Source of the DNA: Streptomyces smaragdinus
GTDB taxonomy: Bacteria; Actinomycetota; Actinomycetes; Streptomycetales; Streptomycetaceae
Assembly (NCBI RefSeq): GCF_009604385.1
Contig: NZ_WEGJ01000031.1
Span: 1-64,000 of the forward strand
Direction: 5' to 3'
Length of the DNA stretch: 64,000 nucleotides
A program made the position numbers and the translations under genes. Positions 9,059 through 17,806 of this stretch are shown piece after piece. Below the pieces are notes generated by a model, which saw only the letters and a program-made list of their open reading frames with translations, was not told the DNA's origin and ran no database searches. Every line of letters starts with the position of its first letter. The first letter of the stretch is position 1.

Positions 9059-9553
9059 TCAGGCCCGGTCCGCCTCCCCCTGGCGGGGCAGCAGCGGCTG
9101 GAGGACCATCGTGCGCTCCACGATGCGCACGAACATCCCCGTGGCGCGCACCAGGTCGTCGGCCTCCCGCCAGGTGGCCGCTCCCTCGATGCCGGCCTCG
9201 GCCCGGGCCCGTATCCGGGCTCCCGCCGCGAACATGGCGCTCCACTCGGCCAGTTCGGGAGCGACCTCGGGGAGCACCTCCCAGGCGCTGCGGATGCGCC
9301 CCCGCCGCCGCGGGGACTCCTCGGGGCGCCCGCGCACGGCGAGCACGGCGGCCGCGGTGCGCAGCGCGGCCAGATGCGCCGTGGCGTAGCGCTCGTTGGC
9401 CGTCTCCAGCACGGCGGCCTCCTCCAGGCCGGCGTGCGCCTGGGCGAGGAGCTCGAGCGCGGCGCGCGGGGCCATGGGCCGGCCCGACGGATCAAACGCG
9501 GCCGCTGGGGGGCCGTAAGCAGCAGCGGCACGGCGTGTCGGCTTGACTGCCAT
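9059..9553 (-). CDS. SAV_6107-family HEPN domain protein
   Basis: A 164-residue, helix-rich, Ala/Arg-rich protein that matches the actinobacterial family named after S. avermitilis SAV_6107: APRAALELLAQAHAGLEEA, YATAHLAALRTAAAVLAVRG and RATGMFVRIVERTMV. HEPN folds often act as RNases or RNA-binding modules in toxin or stress systems, but I do not see a clear R-x4-6-H catalytic motif, and no antitoxin-like gene is adjacent, so nuclease activity should not be assumed. AGGAGG precedes the ATG at 9553. A longer upstream frame is out of register with the family. Confidence 0.8.
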   Translation of the reverse strand: MAVKPTRRAAAAYGPPAAAFDPSGRPMAPRAALELLAQAHAGLEEAAVLETANERYATAHLAALRTAAAVLAVRGRPEESPRRRGRIRSAWEVLPEVAPELAEWSAMFAAGARIRARAEAGIEGAATWREADDLVRATGMFVRIVERTMVLQPLLPRQGEADRA

Positions 9554-10018
9554 CTCTGCCTCCTGTGTCACGTCCTGTTCGGTCGTATGTACCCATCGTG
9601 GGGCACACCACTGACAATCTGCTCTGACCAGGCACGTTGTATGCATGTTCGATGCAGAGAGCGACACAGGGAGGGAGAATTCGGGAGAGCGGGCACGCAC
9701 ACGGACGCGCCGCCCCGAAGCGGAACGATCCCCCGTCGTTCCGCCCGGAGCGGCGCCTTTCCTTTCCCCCTGAGCCGGGCTCCCCCGCGGCCCGCTCCGC
9801 CGCCCCGTGCCGGCGGTGCGGGCTGCGCGGTGTCGCCCGACCTGTCCACCACTCTGCCGTCCCCGCAGGTCACAGCCATCCGGTCAGGTACTCATCTCTC
9901 CCTCTGGGTACGCGTACTCAGAGCTGGGCCCCGGGCGCCACGCCGGGAGAGCACCCGGCCGGATTGAGCGGCCCGTCCGGCCGGAGGCCCGGGGGTGATC
10001 GCGGGCTAGAGTCCGGGC
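9554..10018. other. Divergent intergenic region between HEPN and CrtI-like genes
   Basis: 465 bases without a supportable gene. It must hold the divergent promoters. The only notable element is an interrupted inverted repeat around 9641-9656 (TGCAT, 5-base spacer, ATGCA), partly resembling an actinobacterial LexA half-site (see rejected items). GC drops slightly around 9590-9660, as expected for a promoter. Confidence 0.5.
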
Positions 10019-11533
10019 ATGGCAGGGATTGCGGTGATCGGCGCCGGACTCGGCGCCATGGCGGCGGCCGCGCGGCTGGCGACGGCCGGGCACCGGGTGA
10101 CGGTGTACGAGCGCGGCGACACCTACGGCGGGGCCGTACGGTCCCTCACCCGCGACGGCTTCGGCTTCGACACCGGACCGGGGCTGCTGCGGCTGCCCGC
10201 CGTGTACCGCGATCTCTTCGTGAAGACCGGCAGGCGCGCGCTGGAGGACGTCGTCGGGATGACGGCCCTCGATCCGGCGGTCCGCCACGTCTTCCCCGAC
10301 GGCACCGCCGTCACCCTCCCCGCCTCCCGCGGCGGCGTGATCCGGGCCCTGGACGCCGGGGTGGCCCCGGGCGCCGGGCAGGAGTGGGCGGACCTGGTCA
10401 ACCGGGGCCGCACCGTCTGGGACGCCACCCGCCGCCCGCTGCTGGAGGAGCCCCTGACCGGCGACTGGCGGGCCCTGGCCGCCGACCCGTATCCCCCCGT
10501 GGAGGTACGCGGCGGGCTGCTGCGCCGGCGGCGCACCGTACGGGCGCGGACGCTGGAGGAGGTCCGCCGGGAGCAGCTGGGGGATCCGCGGCTGGGCCTG
10601 ATGCTCACCGAGGAGGCCCTGTCGTACGGCTTCGACCCGCTGCGGGCGCCCGCGGCCGCCGTCGTGCTGCCGTACCTGCGGCAGACCTTCGGCAGCTGGT
10701 ACGTGAACGGCGGGACGCGCGCCCTCGCCACGGCGGTGTACGAGCGGTGCCTCGAGCGCCGCGTGGAGTTCGTCTTCGGCGCCGCCGTCACCGGCCTCGT
10801 CACCGCGGACGGCCGGGCGGCCGGCGTCCGGCTGGCGGACGGGGGCACCCGCGCCGCCGCCCACGTCGTCGCGGGGGTGTCACCGGCCGCGCTCGAGGCG
10901 CTGGGCGGCGCCGCGCCGGGGCCCACCCCGCAGGAGGAGGCGTCCGGTCGGGTGGGGATGCCGGGGCGGGTGGTCGTCTGTCTGGCGCTGCGCGGCGGGC
11001 GCGAGCCGGACGCCGTCCACCGCACGGTGGTGCACGGCGCCGCACGGGAGGCGGAGGCCGCGTGGGTGTTCCGCGGGGGGCTGGCGGTGGACGCGCCGAC
11101 GGTCACCGTGCTGCGGCCCGACGACCCGGGGAGGCGGCCGGACGGCGGGCACGAGGCGGTGACGCTGAGCGCCGTGGTGCCGACCGGGGAGGACTGGGGG
11201 AAGGCGGACGTCGCCGGGCGGTTCGCCGACGCGATGGTCCGCGCGGCGGAGGCGGCCGTGCCCGGGCTCGGCGGGCGGACGCTGTGGCGCGAGGTGCGCA
11301 CCCCCGCCGACACCGAGCGGGAGACGGGCGCGGTCGGCGGCGGCGTACCGGGGCCGGCGCTGGCGGGAGCGGGCGGCGCGTATCTGACGCAGGGGAACAC
11401 GACCGCGCTGCCCGGCCTGTACGCGGTGGGCGGCTGGTCGCACCCGGGCGGCGGACTCGCGCACGCGGGGATGTCCGGTGCGCTCGTCGCCGGGCTGATC
11501 GTGGAGGGCGCGGACTTCCGCGGCTCTCAGTAG
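10019..11533 (+). CDS. CrtI/phytoene desaturase-like FAD-dependent oxidoreductase
   Basis: A 504-residue flavoprotein of the CrtI/amine-oxidase group. The dinucleotide-binding motif VIGAGLGAMAAAARL (Gly8-x-Gly10-x-Gly12) opens the protein, followed by YERGDTYGGAVRS and FDTGPGLLRLP, and it ends with the FAD-closing segment GLYAVGGWSHPGGGLAHAG. CrtI relatives desaturate carotenoids or act on other isoprenoids, but no other carotenoid gene is present, so a pathway cannot be assigned. It is monocistronic; its last 7 bases overlap the convergent gene ending at 11527. Confidence 0.85.
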   Translation: MAGIAVIGAGLGAMAAAARLATAGHRVTVYERGDTYGGAVRSLTRDGFGFDTGPGLLRLPAVYRDLFVKTGRRALEDVVGMTALDPAVRHVFPDGTAVTLPASRGGVIRALDAGVAPGAGQEWADLVNRGRTVWDATRRPLLEEPLTGDWRALAADPYPPVEVRGGLLRRRRTVRARTLEEVRREQLGDPRLGLMLTEEALSYGFDPLRAPAAAVVLPYLRQTFGSWYVNGGTRALATAVYERCLERRVEFVFGAAVTGLVTADGRAAGVRLADGGTRAAAHVVAGVSPAALEALGGAAPGPTPQEEASGRVGMPGRVVVCLALRGGREPDAVHRTVVHGAAREAEAAWVFRGGLAVDAPTVTVLRPDDPGRRPDGGHEAVTLSAVVPTGEDWGKADVAGRFADAMVRAAEAAVPGLGGRTLWREVRTPADTERETGAVGGGVPGPALAGAGGAYLTQGNTTALPGLYAVGGWSHPGGGLAHAGMSGALVAGLIVEGADFRGSQ

Positions 11534-12462
11534 CGGTACTGGCCGTCGTACCCCGGGTAGCCCTGCTGGGAGGGGTACTGGCCCGGGTCGTAGTCCTCGC
11601 CCTCGCGCTGCTGCGGCACCCAGGTGCCGTCCGGCGCGTAGCCGCCGGGCTGCTGCGCCGGGTACTGCCCCGAGTCGTAGCCGCCCTGCGCCGGGTAGCC
11701 CCCGGTGCCCTGGTCGCCGCCGTACGCCTGCGGGTCGTAGCCGCCGGTGGTCTGGTAGGAGCCGGTGTCGTACGAGCCGTTGCCGCCGTCGTAGTACGAG
11801 GGGGTGGCGTACTGCGTCCCGCTGTACGGGTCGCTGTAGCCGGCGTACGAGTCGTTCTGCGCGTACGACTGCTGGCCGCCCTGGCTCTGGTCCTGGCCCG
11901 GGTAGCCGCCGGTGGTCTGGTACGAGCCGGTGTCGTACCCCGCGGAGGTGGTGGCGTAACCGCCCGTGTCGTAGCCGCCGTTGTACCCGTCGTAGCCCCC
12001 GGGGGCGGCCGGGGCGGCGGGCTGCGGGCCGTCGCCGAAGGCGGAGAACTGGCCCGCGGGGGCGGGCTCGGCCGGCTCGAACGGCGGGCTGCGCTTGGGC
12101 AGCGGGGCGGCGGCGGGAGGCTCGTCGTAGTCGTCGTACGCGGCCTCGCGGCGGCGCGGCGGGCGGGGGCGGTCGTCCTCGTCGTCCTCGTCGTCGTGCG
12201 GGCCGAGCGACCAGCCGTCGGAGAAACCGCTGCGGTACGAGAGCGTCACCTTCACCTGGCCCCAGGCGAACAGGACGGCGCCCAGGGCGATGACGAGCCG
12301 GCTGCCGAGCACGAACAGACCGCCGGCCACCAGCAGGAAGCCGCCGAGGGCGACGACCCGCCAGCGCAGCCGGGCCTTGTACTGCATGAGGACTTCCCAC
12401 AGCAGCCACAGGGTTACGGCCGCGAAGGCGATGTACAGGACAGTTCTCATGCCGTCGCCCAT
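11527..12462 (-). CDS. Membrane protein with long Tyr/Gly/Gln-rich disordered repeat tail
   Basis: About 311 residues. Two or three hydrophobic segments fill the first ~65 residues, then an acidic run (DDEDDEDD), a Pro/Arg linker and a ~170-residue low-complexity tail rich in Tyr, Gly, Gln, Ser and Asp. The 12-mer YDTGSYQTTGGY occurs twice exactly, with variants such as GGYDSGQYPAQ. Start choices are ATG 12462 (MGDGMRTV) or ATG 12450; neither has a strong ribosome site. Of unknown function, it sits 22 bases after metF on the same strand. The composition resembles condensate-forming or surface-sticking tails, but that is inference. Confidence 0.8.
   Translation of the reverse strand: MGDGMRTVLYIAFAAVTLWLLWEVLMQYKARLRWRVVALGGFLLVAGGLFVLGSRLVIALGAVLFAWGQVKVTLSYRSGFSDGWSLGPHDDEDDEDDRPRPPRRREAAYDDYDEPPAAAPLPKRSPPFEPAEPAPAGQFSAFGDGPQPAAPAAPGGYDGYNGGYDTGGYATTSAGYDTGSYQTTGGYPGQDQSQGGQQSYAQNDSYAGYSDPYSGTQYATPSYYDGGNGSYDTGSYQTTGGYDPQAYGGDQGTGGYPAQGGYDSGQYPAQQPGGYAPDGTWVPQQREGEDYDPGQYPSQQGYPGYDGQYRY
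11741..11938 (-). repeat. Internal coding repeat (two near-identical 33-base units)
   Basis: The 33-base unit at 11741-11773 recurs at 11906-11938 with one mismatch. Both encode the GSYQTTGGY part of the Tyr/Gly tail, suggesting growth by tandem or slipped duplication. Confidence 0.85.
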
Positions 12463-12484
12463 GTTCCGCCCGCTTTCCGCCGCA

Positions 12485-13414
12485 TCATGCCGGCTGTCGG
12501 GACCGCTGCTGCAGCCCGAGGTTCTCGTAGATCTCCAGCGTCGCCGTGGAGTGGTTGAGCGTAATGAAATGCAGACCGGGGATTCCCTCGGCGAGCAGCC
12601 GCGCACCGAGCTCCGTGGCGTACTCGATGCCGATGGAGCGTACCGCTGCCTTGTCGTCCTTGACCGCGAGAATACGGTCCGCGAGCTCGCGCGGGAATTC
12701 GTCGTTGGTGAGCTGCGCGAACCGCTCGATCTGACCGGCATTGGTGACCGGCATGATCTCCGGGATGATCGGCAGCTCACAGCCCGCTTTCGCGGCCCGG
12801 TCCCGCAGCCGAAGATAGTCCTCGGCGTAGTAGAACATCTGCGTGATCGCGTAATCGGCGCCCGCGCGGCACTTGTCGACGAAGTGCCGGATGTCCGTGT
12901 CCCAGTCCGTCGAACGCGGGTGCATGTTGGTGAATGCGGCCACACCGACGCAGAAATCGCCGGATTCCTTGATCAGACTCACCAGATCCGCGGCAAAGCC
13001 GACGCCCTGCGGATGCCGGATCCATTCGCCCGTGGGATCACCGGGCGGATCGCCGCGGACGGCGAACATGTTGCGGATACCGGCGTCGGCGTACTGGCCG
13101 ATGATGTTGCGCAGCTCCGCGACGGAATGGTTCACGGCGGTGAGGTGCGCGACGGGGGTCAGCGTGGTCTCGGCGGCGATCCGCTCCGTCGCACGGACGG
13201 TGCCCTCCCGGGACGAGCCGCCGGCGCCGTAGGTCACGGAGACGAACGTCGGTCCCACGGACTCGATTCGGCGGACGGCGTCCCAGAGGGTGCGCTCGCC
13301 TTTCGGGGTCTTCGGGGCGTAGAACTCGAACGAATACGACTGATTTCCGGACGCAAGGAGTTCCCGAACGGTGATCGCTCGATCGGTCCTGGTCGACGCA
13401 GTGCCGTGGGCCAT
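12485..13414 (-). CDS. metF: Methylenetetrahydrofolate reductase
   Basis: A 309-residue FAD enzyme that reduces 5,10-methylene-THF to 5-methyl-THF for methionine synthesis. Typical segments: FEFYAPKTPKGE (with the catalytic Glu and folate contacts), FVSVTYGAGGSS, GIRNMFAVRGDPPGDP and CRAGADYAITQMFY. The ATG at 13414 (MAHGTAST) begins where family similarity begins; the frame runs further upstream to 13600 with unrelated sequence. It diverges from thiE, and the Tyr/Gly-tail membrane gene follows 22 bases downstream, possibly cotranscribed. No SAM or cobalamin riboswitch was seen upstream. Confidence 0.95.
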   Translation of the reverse strand: MAHGTASTRTDRAITVRELLASGNQSYSFEFYAPKTPKGERTLWDAVRRIESVGPTFVSVTYGAGGSSREGTVRATERIAAETTLTPVAHLTAVNHSVAELRNIIGQYADAGIRNMFAVRGDPPGDPTGEWIRHPQGVGFAADLVSLIKESGDFCVGVAAFTNMHPRSTDWDTDIRHFVDKCRAGADYAITQMFYYAEDYLRLRDRAAKAGCELPIIPEIMPVTNAGQIERFAQLTNDEFPRELADRILAVKDDKAAVRSIGIEYATELGARLLAEGIPGLHFITLNHSTATLEIYENLGLQQRSRQPA

Positions 13415-13598
13415 ACGTGGCAGGCTAACCGTCCGGTAGCCGCGGGCGCCAAGGTCCAGTGCGATTTGTCTCAATGTTCGGGATCGGTCTTGTGTACGAG
13501 CGGAACGCGGGCGCGCGGGTGTGTCCCCCGGCTGTCCCCGCCCGTCCCCGGCTGCGGCACAATCCTTGCGCGCGACGCCGACCCCGAGGGGGATTCCC

Positions 13599-14228
13599 AT
13601 GCCGCTGTCCGACGCACGGCTCTATCTGTGCACCGACGCCCGCAAGGCGCGGGGGGACCTCCCCGCGTTCCTGGACGCCGTCCTGGCCGGCGGGGTGGAC
13701 GTCGTCCAGCTCCGGGACAAGACGCTCGAGGCCCGGGAGGAGCTGGAGCTGCTCACCGTCTTCGCCGACGCGTGCCGCCGGCACGGGAAGCTGCTCGCGG
13801 TGAACGACCGCGCGGACGTCGCCCACGCGGCGGGGGCGGACGTGCTGCATCTGGGTCAGGGGGACCTCCCGGTCCCCGCCGCCCGCGCGATCCTCGGCTC
13901 CCGCGTCCTGGTGGGCCGCTCCACCCACTCCCCCGCCGAGGCCTCGGCGGCCGCGGCGGAGCCGGGGGTGGACTACTTCTGCACGGGCCCCTGCTGGCCC
14001 ACCCCCACCAAGCCGGGCCGCCCGGCCCCGGGCCTGTCCCTGGTCCGCCACACCGCCGCGCTGGGGACGTCCCGCCCCTGGTTCGCGATCGGCGGCATCT
14101 CGGCGTCGAATCTGGACGAGGTCCTGGAGGCGGGCGCCCGGCGCGTCGTGGTCGTCCGGGCCCTCACGGAGGCGGAGGACCCAAAGTCGGCGGCGAGGGA
14201 CCTGGCGCGGCGGCTGCGCGGGGCGTGA
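13599..14228 (+). CDS. thiE: Thiamine-phosphate synthase
   Basis: A 209-residue TIM barrel that joins HMP-pyrophosphate and the thiazole phosphate to give thiamine phosphate. Key segments: VDVVQLRDKTLEAREE (pyrimidine pyrophosphate site), VNDRADVAHAAGADVLHLGQGDLP, CWPTPTKPG (thiazole-phosphate loop) and AIGGIS (phosphate binding). The ATG at 13599 has GAGGGGG upstream. The gene is separate from thiO-thiS-thiG (16631-18821) and lacks a TPP riboswitch of its own; a CACAAT-like -10 lies near 13556. Confidence 0.95.
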   Translation: MPLSDARLYLCTDARKARGDLPAFLDAVLAGGVDVVQLRDKTLEAREELELLTVFADACRRHGKLLAVNDRADVAHAAGADVLHLGQGDLPVPAARAILGSRVLVGRSTHSPAEASAAAAEPGVDYFCTGPCWPTPTKPGRPAPGLSLVRHTAALGTSRPWFAIGGISASNLDEVLEAGARRVVVVRALTEAEDPKSAARDLARRLRGA

Positions 14229-14237
14229 GGGCCCCGG

Positions 14238-14603
14238 CTACACCGCCAGCGCCTGCGCCCTGCGCTTGACCTCGGTCCCCCGGTTCTCGCGCAGCGCCTG
14301 CGCGGGCGTCCCGGGCAGGGACTCATCGGGCGTGAACAGCCACTCCAGGGCCTCCTCGTCGCTGAAGCCGTCGTCCTTCAGCAGCGTCAGGGTCCCGGAG
14401 AGGCCCTTCACGATCTTGTCCTCACCGACGAAGTCGGCGGGAACGTGGAGCGCCCGGTTCTCCCCCCGCCGCACGGCGATGAGCTGCCCCTCCTTCACGA
14501 TCTGGCGTACGCGCGTCACCTCCACCCCCAGCCTCTCGGCGATCTCGGGCAGGGTCAGCCACGCGGTTACGAGTGCTTCGGTCTTTGCGTCAATCTCGGT
14601 CAC
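14238..14603 (-). CDS. Rv2175c-family winged-helix DNA-binding protein
   Basis: About 121 residues from the GTG at 14603 (131 from 14633). The N-terminal half is an excisionase-like HTH (WLTLPEIAERLGVEVTRVRQIVKEGQLIAVRR), and the C-terminus carries the family blocks GTLTLLKDDGFSDEEALEWLF and VKRRAQALAV that match M. tuberculosis Rv2175c. Rv2175c is known to be phosphorylated by the PASTA kinase PknL encoded beside it. A PASTA kinase lies about 4 kb away here (18922), so a kinase-substrate link is plausible. It converges on thiE with a 9-base gap. Confidence 0.88.
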   Translation of the reverse strand: MTEIDAKTEALVTAWLTLPEIAERLGVEVTRVRQIVKEGQLIAVRRGENRALHVPADFVGEDKIVKGLSGTLTLLKDDGFSDEEALEWLFTPDESLPGTPAQALRENRGTEVKRRAQALAV

Positions 14604-14678
14604 AAGGACAAGCGTGCCATCTGCGACCGACACCCGGAACGGGGCACGTCCATCAGAGGGTCACCCCACTGCCACACG

Positions 14679-15908
14679 TCACCGGGCGACCGCCGACTTG
14701 AGCGGCACCGCGGGATCCCCCGCCAGCTCCGCGGACAGCGCCGCACCCGCCGCGATCAGCCGCTTCCCCTGCGCCAGATCCCGCGGCCGGCCCACCGCCA
14801 GCAGCCCCACCAGCACCCCCGACCGCAGCCAGCACACCGACCACGAGGCCCCCGCCGGATCCCCCCGCCACACCATCGTGTCCGCGTCGCCGTGGTACCC
14901 CGCGTACTGGACGAACCGCCCGAACTGCTCCGACCAGAAGTACGGCACCGGGTCGTAGACCACCCGCGCCGGGTCCGCGGTGCTGTCGGCGATCATGTTC
15001 GCCGCCACGGTGGCCGGCCCCTGCAGCGCGTTGTCCCAGTGGTGCACCAGCAGCCGCCGCCCGTACCGCGCGGACGGGAACGACGCGCAGTCCCCCACCG
15101 CGTACACCCCCGCCACGCTCGTACGCAGCCGGTCGTCCGCCCGTACGGACCCGTCCCGGGCCAGCTCCACCGCCGAGCCCCGCAGCCAGCCCGTCGCCGG
15201 CCGCGCCCCGATGCCGACCACCACCGCGTCCGCCGTGATCCGGCTGCCGTCGGCGAGCTCCACCGAGCCGGCCGACACCCTCGTCACGGCCGACCCGGTG
15301 AGCAGCCGCACACCGGCGTCCGCGTACCAGGCGGTCATCGCCGAACCGACCTCCGCGGGCAGCGCCTCGGCCAGCGGCCGGTCCGCCGCCTCCACCACGG
15401 TCACCGCGCAGCCCGCCTCCCGGGCCGCCGTCGCGAACTCCGCGCCGATCCACCCGGCGCCGACCACCACGATCTCGTGCCGCGCGGCGAGCACCGGCTT
15501 CAGCCGGTCCGCGTCGTCCAGGGTGCGCAGCAGATGGACGCCCGGCACGCCCTCGGTGCCGGGCAGCGGTACGGGTTCGGCGCCGGTGGCGACGACGAGG
15601 GTGTCGTACGGGACGTCGCCGGCCTCCGTCGTGACGGCCTGCCGTACGGCGTCGAGGGACAGCACGTCCTCGCCGAGGCGGAGTTCGATTCCCAGACCGG
15701 CGAAGTCAACATCGAACGCGGAGTCCTCCGCCTTGCCCAGCAGCACCGCCTTCGACAGCGGCGGCCGGTCGTACGGCTGGTGCGGTTCGGCGCCGATGAG
15801 GGTGATGTCCCCCGTCCACCCCTGCTCGCGCAGCGCGACGGCCGTCTGCACCCCGGCCATCCCGGCCCCGACGATGACGGCCCGCTGATCCCTCGTCCGC
15901 TCAGTCAC
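14679..15908 (-). CDS. NAD(P)/FAD-dependent ferredoxin-reductase-type oxidoreductase
   Basis: A 409-residue two-dinucleotide-domain flavoprotein. FAD motif VIVGAGMAGVQTAVALREQG is N-terminal, PYDRPPLSKAVLLG is typical of ferredoxin and rubredoxin reductases, the NAD(P) motif VVVGAGWIGAEFATAAREAG lies at about 145-165, and the FAD-closing segment is GVYAVGDCASF. It resembles reductases that feed electrons to P450 or Rieske oxygenases, but no ferredoxin or oxygenase is adjacent, so the partner is unknown. It starts at a GTG (MTERTRDQ). The C-terminal ~90 residues form the usual reductase C-domain. Confidence 0.9.
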   Translation of the reverse strand: MTERTRDQRAVIVGAGMAGVQTAVALREQGWTGDITLIGAEPHQPYDRPPLSKAVLLGKAEDSAFDVDFAGLGIELRLGEDVLSLDAVRQAVTTEAGDVPYDTLVVATGAEPVPLPGTEGVPGVHLLRTLDDADRLKPVLAARHEIVVVGAGWIGAEFATAAREAGCAVTVVEAADRPLAEALPAEVGSAMTAWYADAGVRLLTGSAVTRVSAGSVELADGSRITADAVVVGIGARPATGWLRGSAVELARDGSVRADDRLRTSVAGVYAVGDCASFPSARYGRRLLVHHWDNALQGPATVAANMIADSTADPARVVYDPVPYFWSEQFGRFVQYAGYHGDADTMVWRGDPAGASWSVCWLRSGVLVGLLAVGRPRDLAQGKRLIAAGAALSAELAGDPAVPLKSAVAR

Positions 15909-16057
15909 GGGGTCACCATAGGTCAGCCCGCCGCCGGAACAGCGGGTTTGGCCGCCCGGGTGACAAGTCTCCCGTCCTTCGATGACTTTCTCCGGAGCCC
16001 CCGGTCCATCCCTGTGAGCGCCCCGGCAGGACGGGGCCCCCGACGAAGGAGACCACC

Positions 16058-16462
16058 GTGTCGTACGACTACACCCTGACCCGTGTCCTCGAGGCCCCCG
16101 TCGAGCGCGTCTGGCAGGCCTGGACCGTGCCCGGGCAGTACGAGCAGTGGGCGAACGCCGTGCCGGGCTCGGTGTCGCTCGACGTCCGCCCGGGCGGCAC
16201 GTGGGCGGCCACCATGCTGACGCCCGACGGCAGCGCGTTCCCGCTGACGGGCTCGTACGCCGGGGTCGAGGAGAACGAGAGGCTGGTCGTGGGCATGGAC
16301 ACCCCCGGCGGCCAGTCGCTGATGGACTGCACGTTCCGCGCGGTCGACGGCGGCACGGAGTTCACCGTCAGCCAGTCGTGCGACACGGAGGAGGAGCGGG
16401 ACATGGCGAAGCAGGGCAGCGGCATGCTGCTCGACGGGCTCACCGCGTTCCTGGCCAAGTGA
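16058..16462 (+). CDS. SRPBCC (AHSA1/START-like) domain protein
   Basis: A 134-residue single-domain helix-grip protein: TRVLEAPVERVWQAWTVPGQYEQWA at the N-terminus and a Trp/Gly-rich beta core (RPGGTWAATML, FPLTGSYAGVEENERLV), as in the activator-of-Hsp90-like subfamily. These proteins bind hydrophobic ligands; no enzymatic role can be read from the sequence. The GTG start has AAGGAG 9 bases upstream. It is not part of the thiamine operon: the TPP riboswitch with its own leader lies between. Confidence 0.88.
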   Translation: MSYDYTLTRVLEAPVERVWQAWTVPGQYEQWANAVPGSVSLDVRPGGTWAATMLTPDGSAFPLTGSYAGVEENERLVVGMDTPGGQSLMDCTFRAVDGGTEFTVSQSCDTEEERDMAKQGSGMLLDGLTAFLAK

Positions 16463-16525
16463 TCCGTACGCCGGCGGTCCCGGCCGTTCAAGTGAACGGG
16501 CCGGAGCGCTAGGCTGCGGGCAAAG

Positions 16526-16623
16526 ACCACTCGCGGGAGCCCGGCGCACCGGGCTGAGAGGGGGGCTGGCGGCCCCCGACCGTACGAACCTGATCCGGGT
16601 CATGCCGGCGAAGGGAGGGGCTG
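16526..16623 (+). promoter_or_regulatory. TPP riboswitch (THI element)
   Basis: The leader shows the THI-box core: CACCGGGCTGAGAGG near 16548-16562 (pyrimidine-sensing CUGAGA), a variable GC-rich arm around 16560-16577, and the thiazole/pyrophosphate-sensing part with ACCTGATCC at 16589-16597 and CGAAGGGAG at 16609-16617. The AGGGAGGGG at its 3' end is also the likely thiO ribosome site, 8-10 bases before the ATG at 16631. This fits ligand-induced masking of translation when thiamine pyrophosphate is plentiful. Confidence 0.95.
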
Positions 16624-16630
16624 TCCCGTC

Positions 16631-17806
16631 ATGCGGCCAGTCATATCGTCCGAAGGTGCCCGCGACGTCCTCGTCGTCGGCGGAGGAATCATCGGCCTCG
16701 TCACGGCCTGGCGCGCGGCCGGCCGCGGGCTGTCCGTGGCCCTCGCCGATCCGTCGCCCGGCGGCGGCGCGGCGCGGGTCGCCGCGGGGATGCTCGCGCC
16801 CGTCACCGAACTGCACTACGGCGAGCAGCGGCTGCTCGCCCTCCAGCTGGCGTCCGCCCGCCGCTGGGCCGCCTTCGCGGCGGAGCTCGAGGAGGCCGCC
16901 GGGACGGGCGTCGGTTACCGCACGTGCGGGACGCTCGCCGTCGCGCTCGACGCCGACGACCGGGCCCAGCTGAAGGAGCTGCACGCCTTCCAGCGGGAGC
17001 TGGGGCTGTCGTCGGAATGGCTGGCGGGCCGCGAGTGCCGCCGGCTGGAGCCGATGCTGGCGCCGGGGGTGCGCGGCGGGCTGCGGGTGGACGGCGACCA
17101 TCAGGCGGACCCGCGGCTGCTGGCCCGGGCCCTGGTGACCGCCTGCGAGCGCGCGGGGGTGGTGTTCCACCGCGTACGGGCGCGGGAGCTGACCGTCGTA
17201 CGGGGGCGGGCCGCCGGGGTGGTGCTGGAGGACGGCACCGCCGTCGCGGCCGGGCGGACGGTGCTCGCCGCCGGGAGCTGGAGCGGCGGGCTGGCGGGGG
17301 TGCCGCCGGAGCTGATGCCGCCGGTGCGTCCCGTGAAGGGGCAGGTGGTGCGGCTGCGGATGCCGGACGGCGGCCACGGGCCGTTCCTGTCGCGGACGGT
17401 GCGGGCGGTCGTCCGGGGGTCGCAGGTGTATCTCGTACCGCGGGAGAGCGGCGAGCTGGTGATCGGGGCGACGAGCGAGGAGCGCGGCTGGGACACCACG
17501 GTGACGGCCGGCGGGGTGTACGAGCTGCTGCGCGACGCGCACGAGCTGCTGCCCGGGCTGACCGAGCTGGCCCTGGTGGAGACGTCCGCCGGGCTGCGTC
17601 CCGTCTCCCCCGACAACGCCCCGCTGCTCGGCGCCACCGCCCTGGACGGCCTGCTGCTGGCCACCGGCCACGGCCGCAACGGCGTGCTCCTCACCCCCGT
17701 GACCGGCGACGCCCTCGCCGACGCGCTGACGTCCGGCGAGCTGCCGCCCGAGGCGCGGCCCTTCACGGCCGGCCGGTTCACCGGACGGGAGCTGACGACC
17801 GTATGA
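16631..17806 (+). CDS. thiO: Glycine oxidase ThiO
   Basis: A 391-residue FAD enzyme of the D-amino-acid oxidase family. It oxidises glycine to iminoglycine (dehydroglycine), the nitrogen-carbon donor for the thiazole ring. The FAD site VVGGGIIGLVTAWRAAGRG is at residues 15-33, followed by AAGMLAPVTEL and C-terminal AGLRPVSPDNAPLLG and ATGHGRNGVLLTP. It is the first gene of the riboswitch-controlled thiO-thiS-thiG operon and overlaps thiS by 4 bases (ATGA). Using ThiO rather than ThiH is typical of aerobes. Confidence 0.95.
   Translation: MRPVISSEGARDVLVVGGGIIGLVTAWRAAGRGLSVALADPSPGGGAARVAAGMLAPVTELHYGEQRLLALQLASARRWAAFAAELEEAAGTGVGYRTCGTLAVALDADDRAQLKELHAFQRELGLSSEWLAGRECRRLEPMLAPGVRGGLRVDGDHQADPRLLARALVTACERAGVVFHRVRARELTVVRGRAAGVVLEDGTAVAAGRTVLAAGSWSGGLAGVPPELMPPVRPVKGQVVRLRMPDGGHGPFLSRTVRAVVRGSQVYLVPRESGELVIGATSEERGWDTTVTAGGVYELLRDAHELLPGLTELALVETSAGLRPVSPDNAPLLGATALDGLLLATGHGRNGVLLTPVTGDALADALTSGELPPEARPFTAGRFTGRELTTV

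Noticed and set aside
9059..9553. HEPN protein as a toxin of a toxin-antitoxin pair
   Set aside because: No MNT/antitoxin-like gene is adjacent and no clear R-x4-6-H motif is seen.
9638..9653. Possible LexA (SOS) box upstream of the HEPN gene
   Set aside because: Only one half-site (TCGAAC on the minus strand) is good; about 12 of 16 positions match and the second half is poor, with no known SOS gene beside it.
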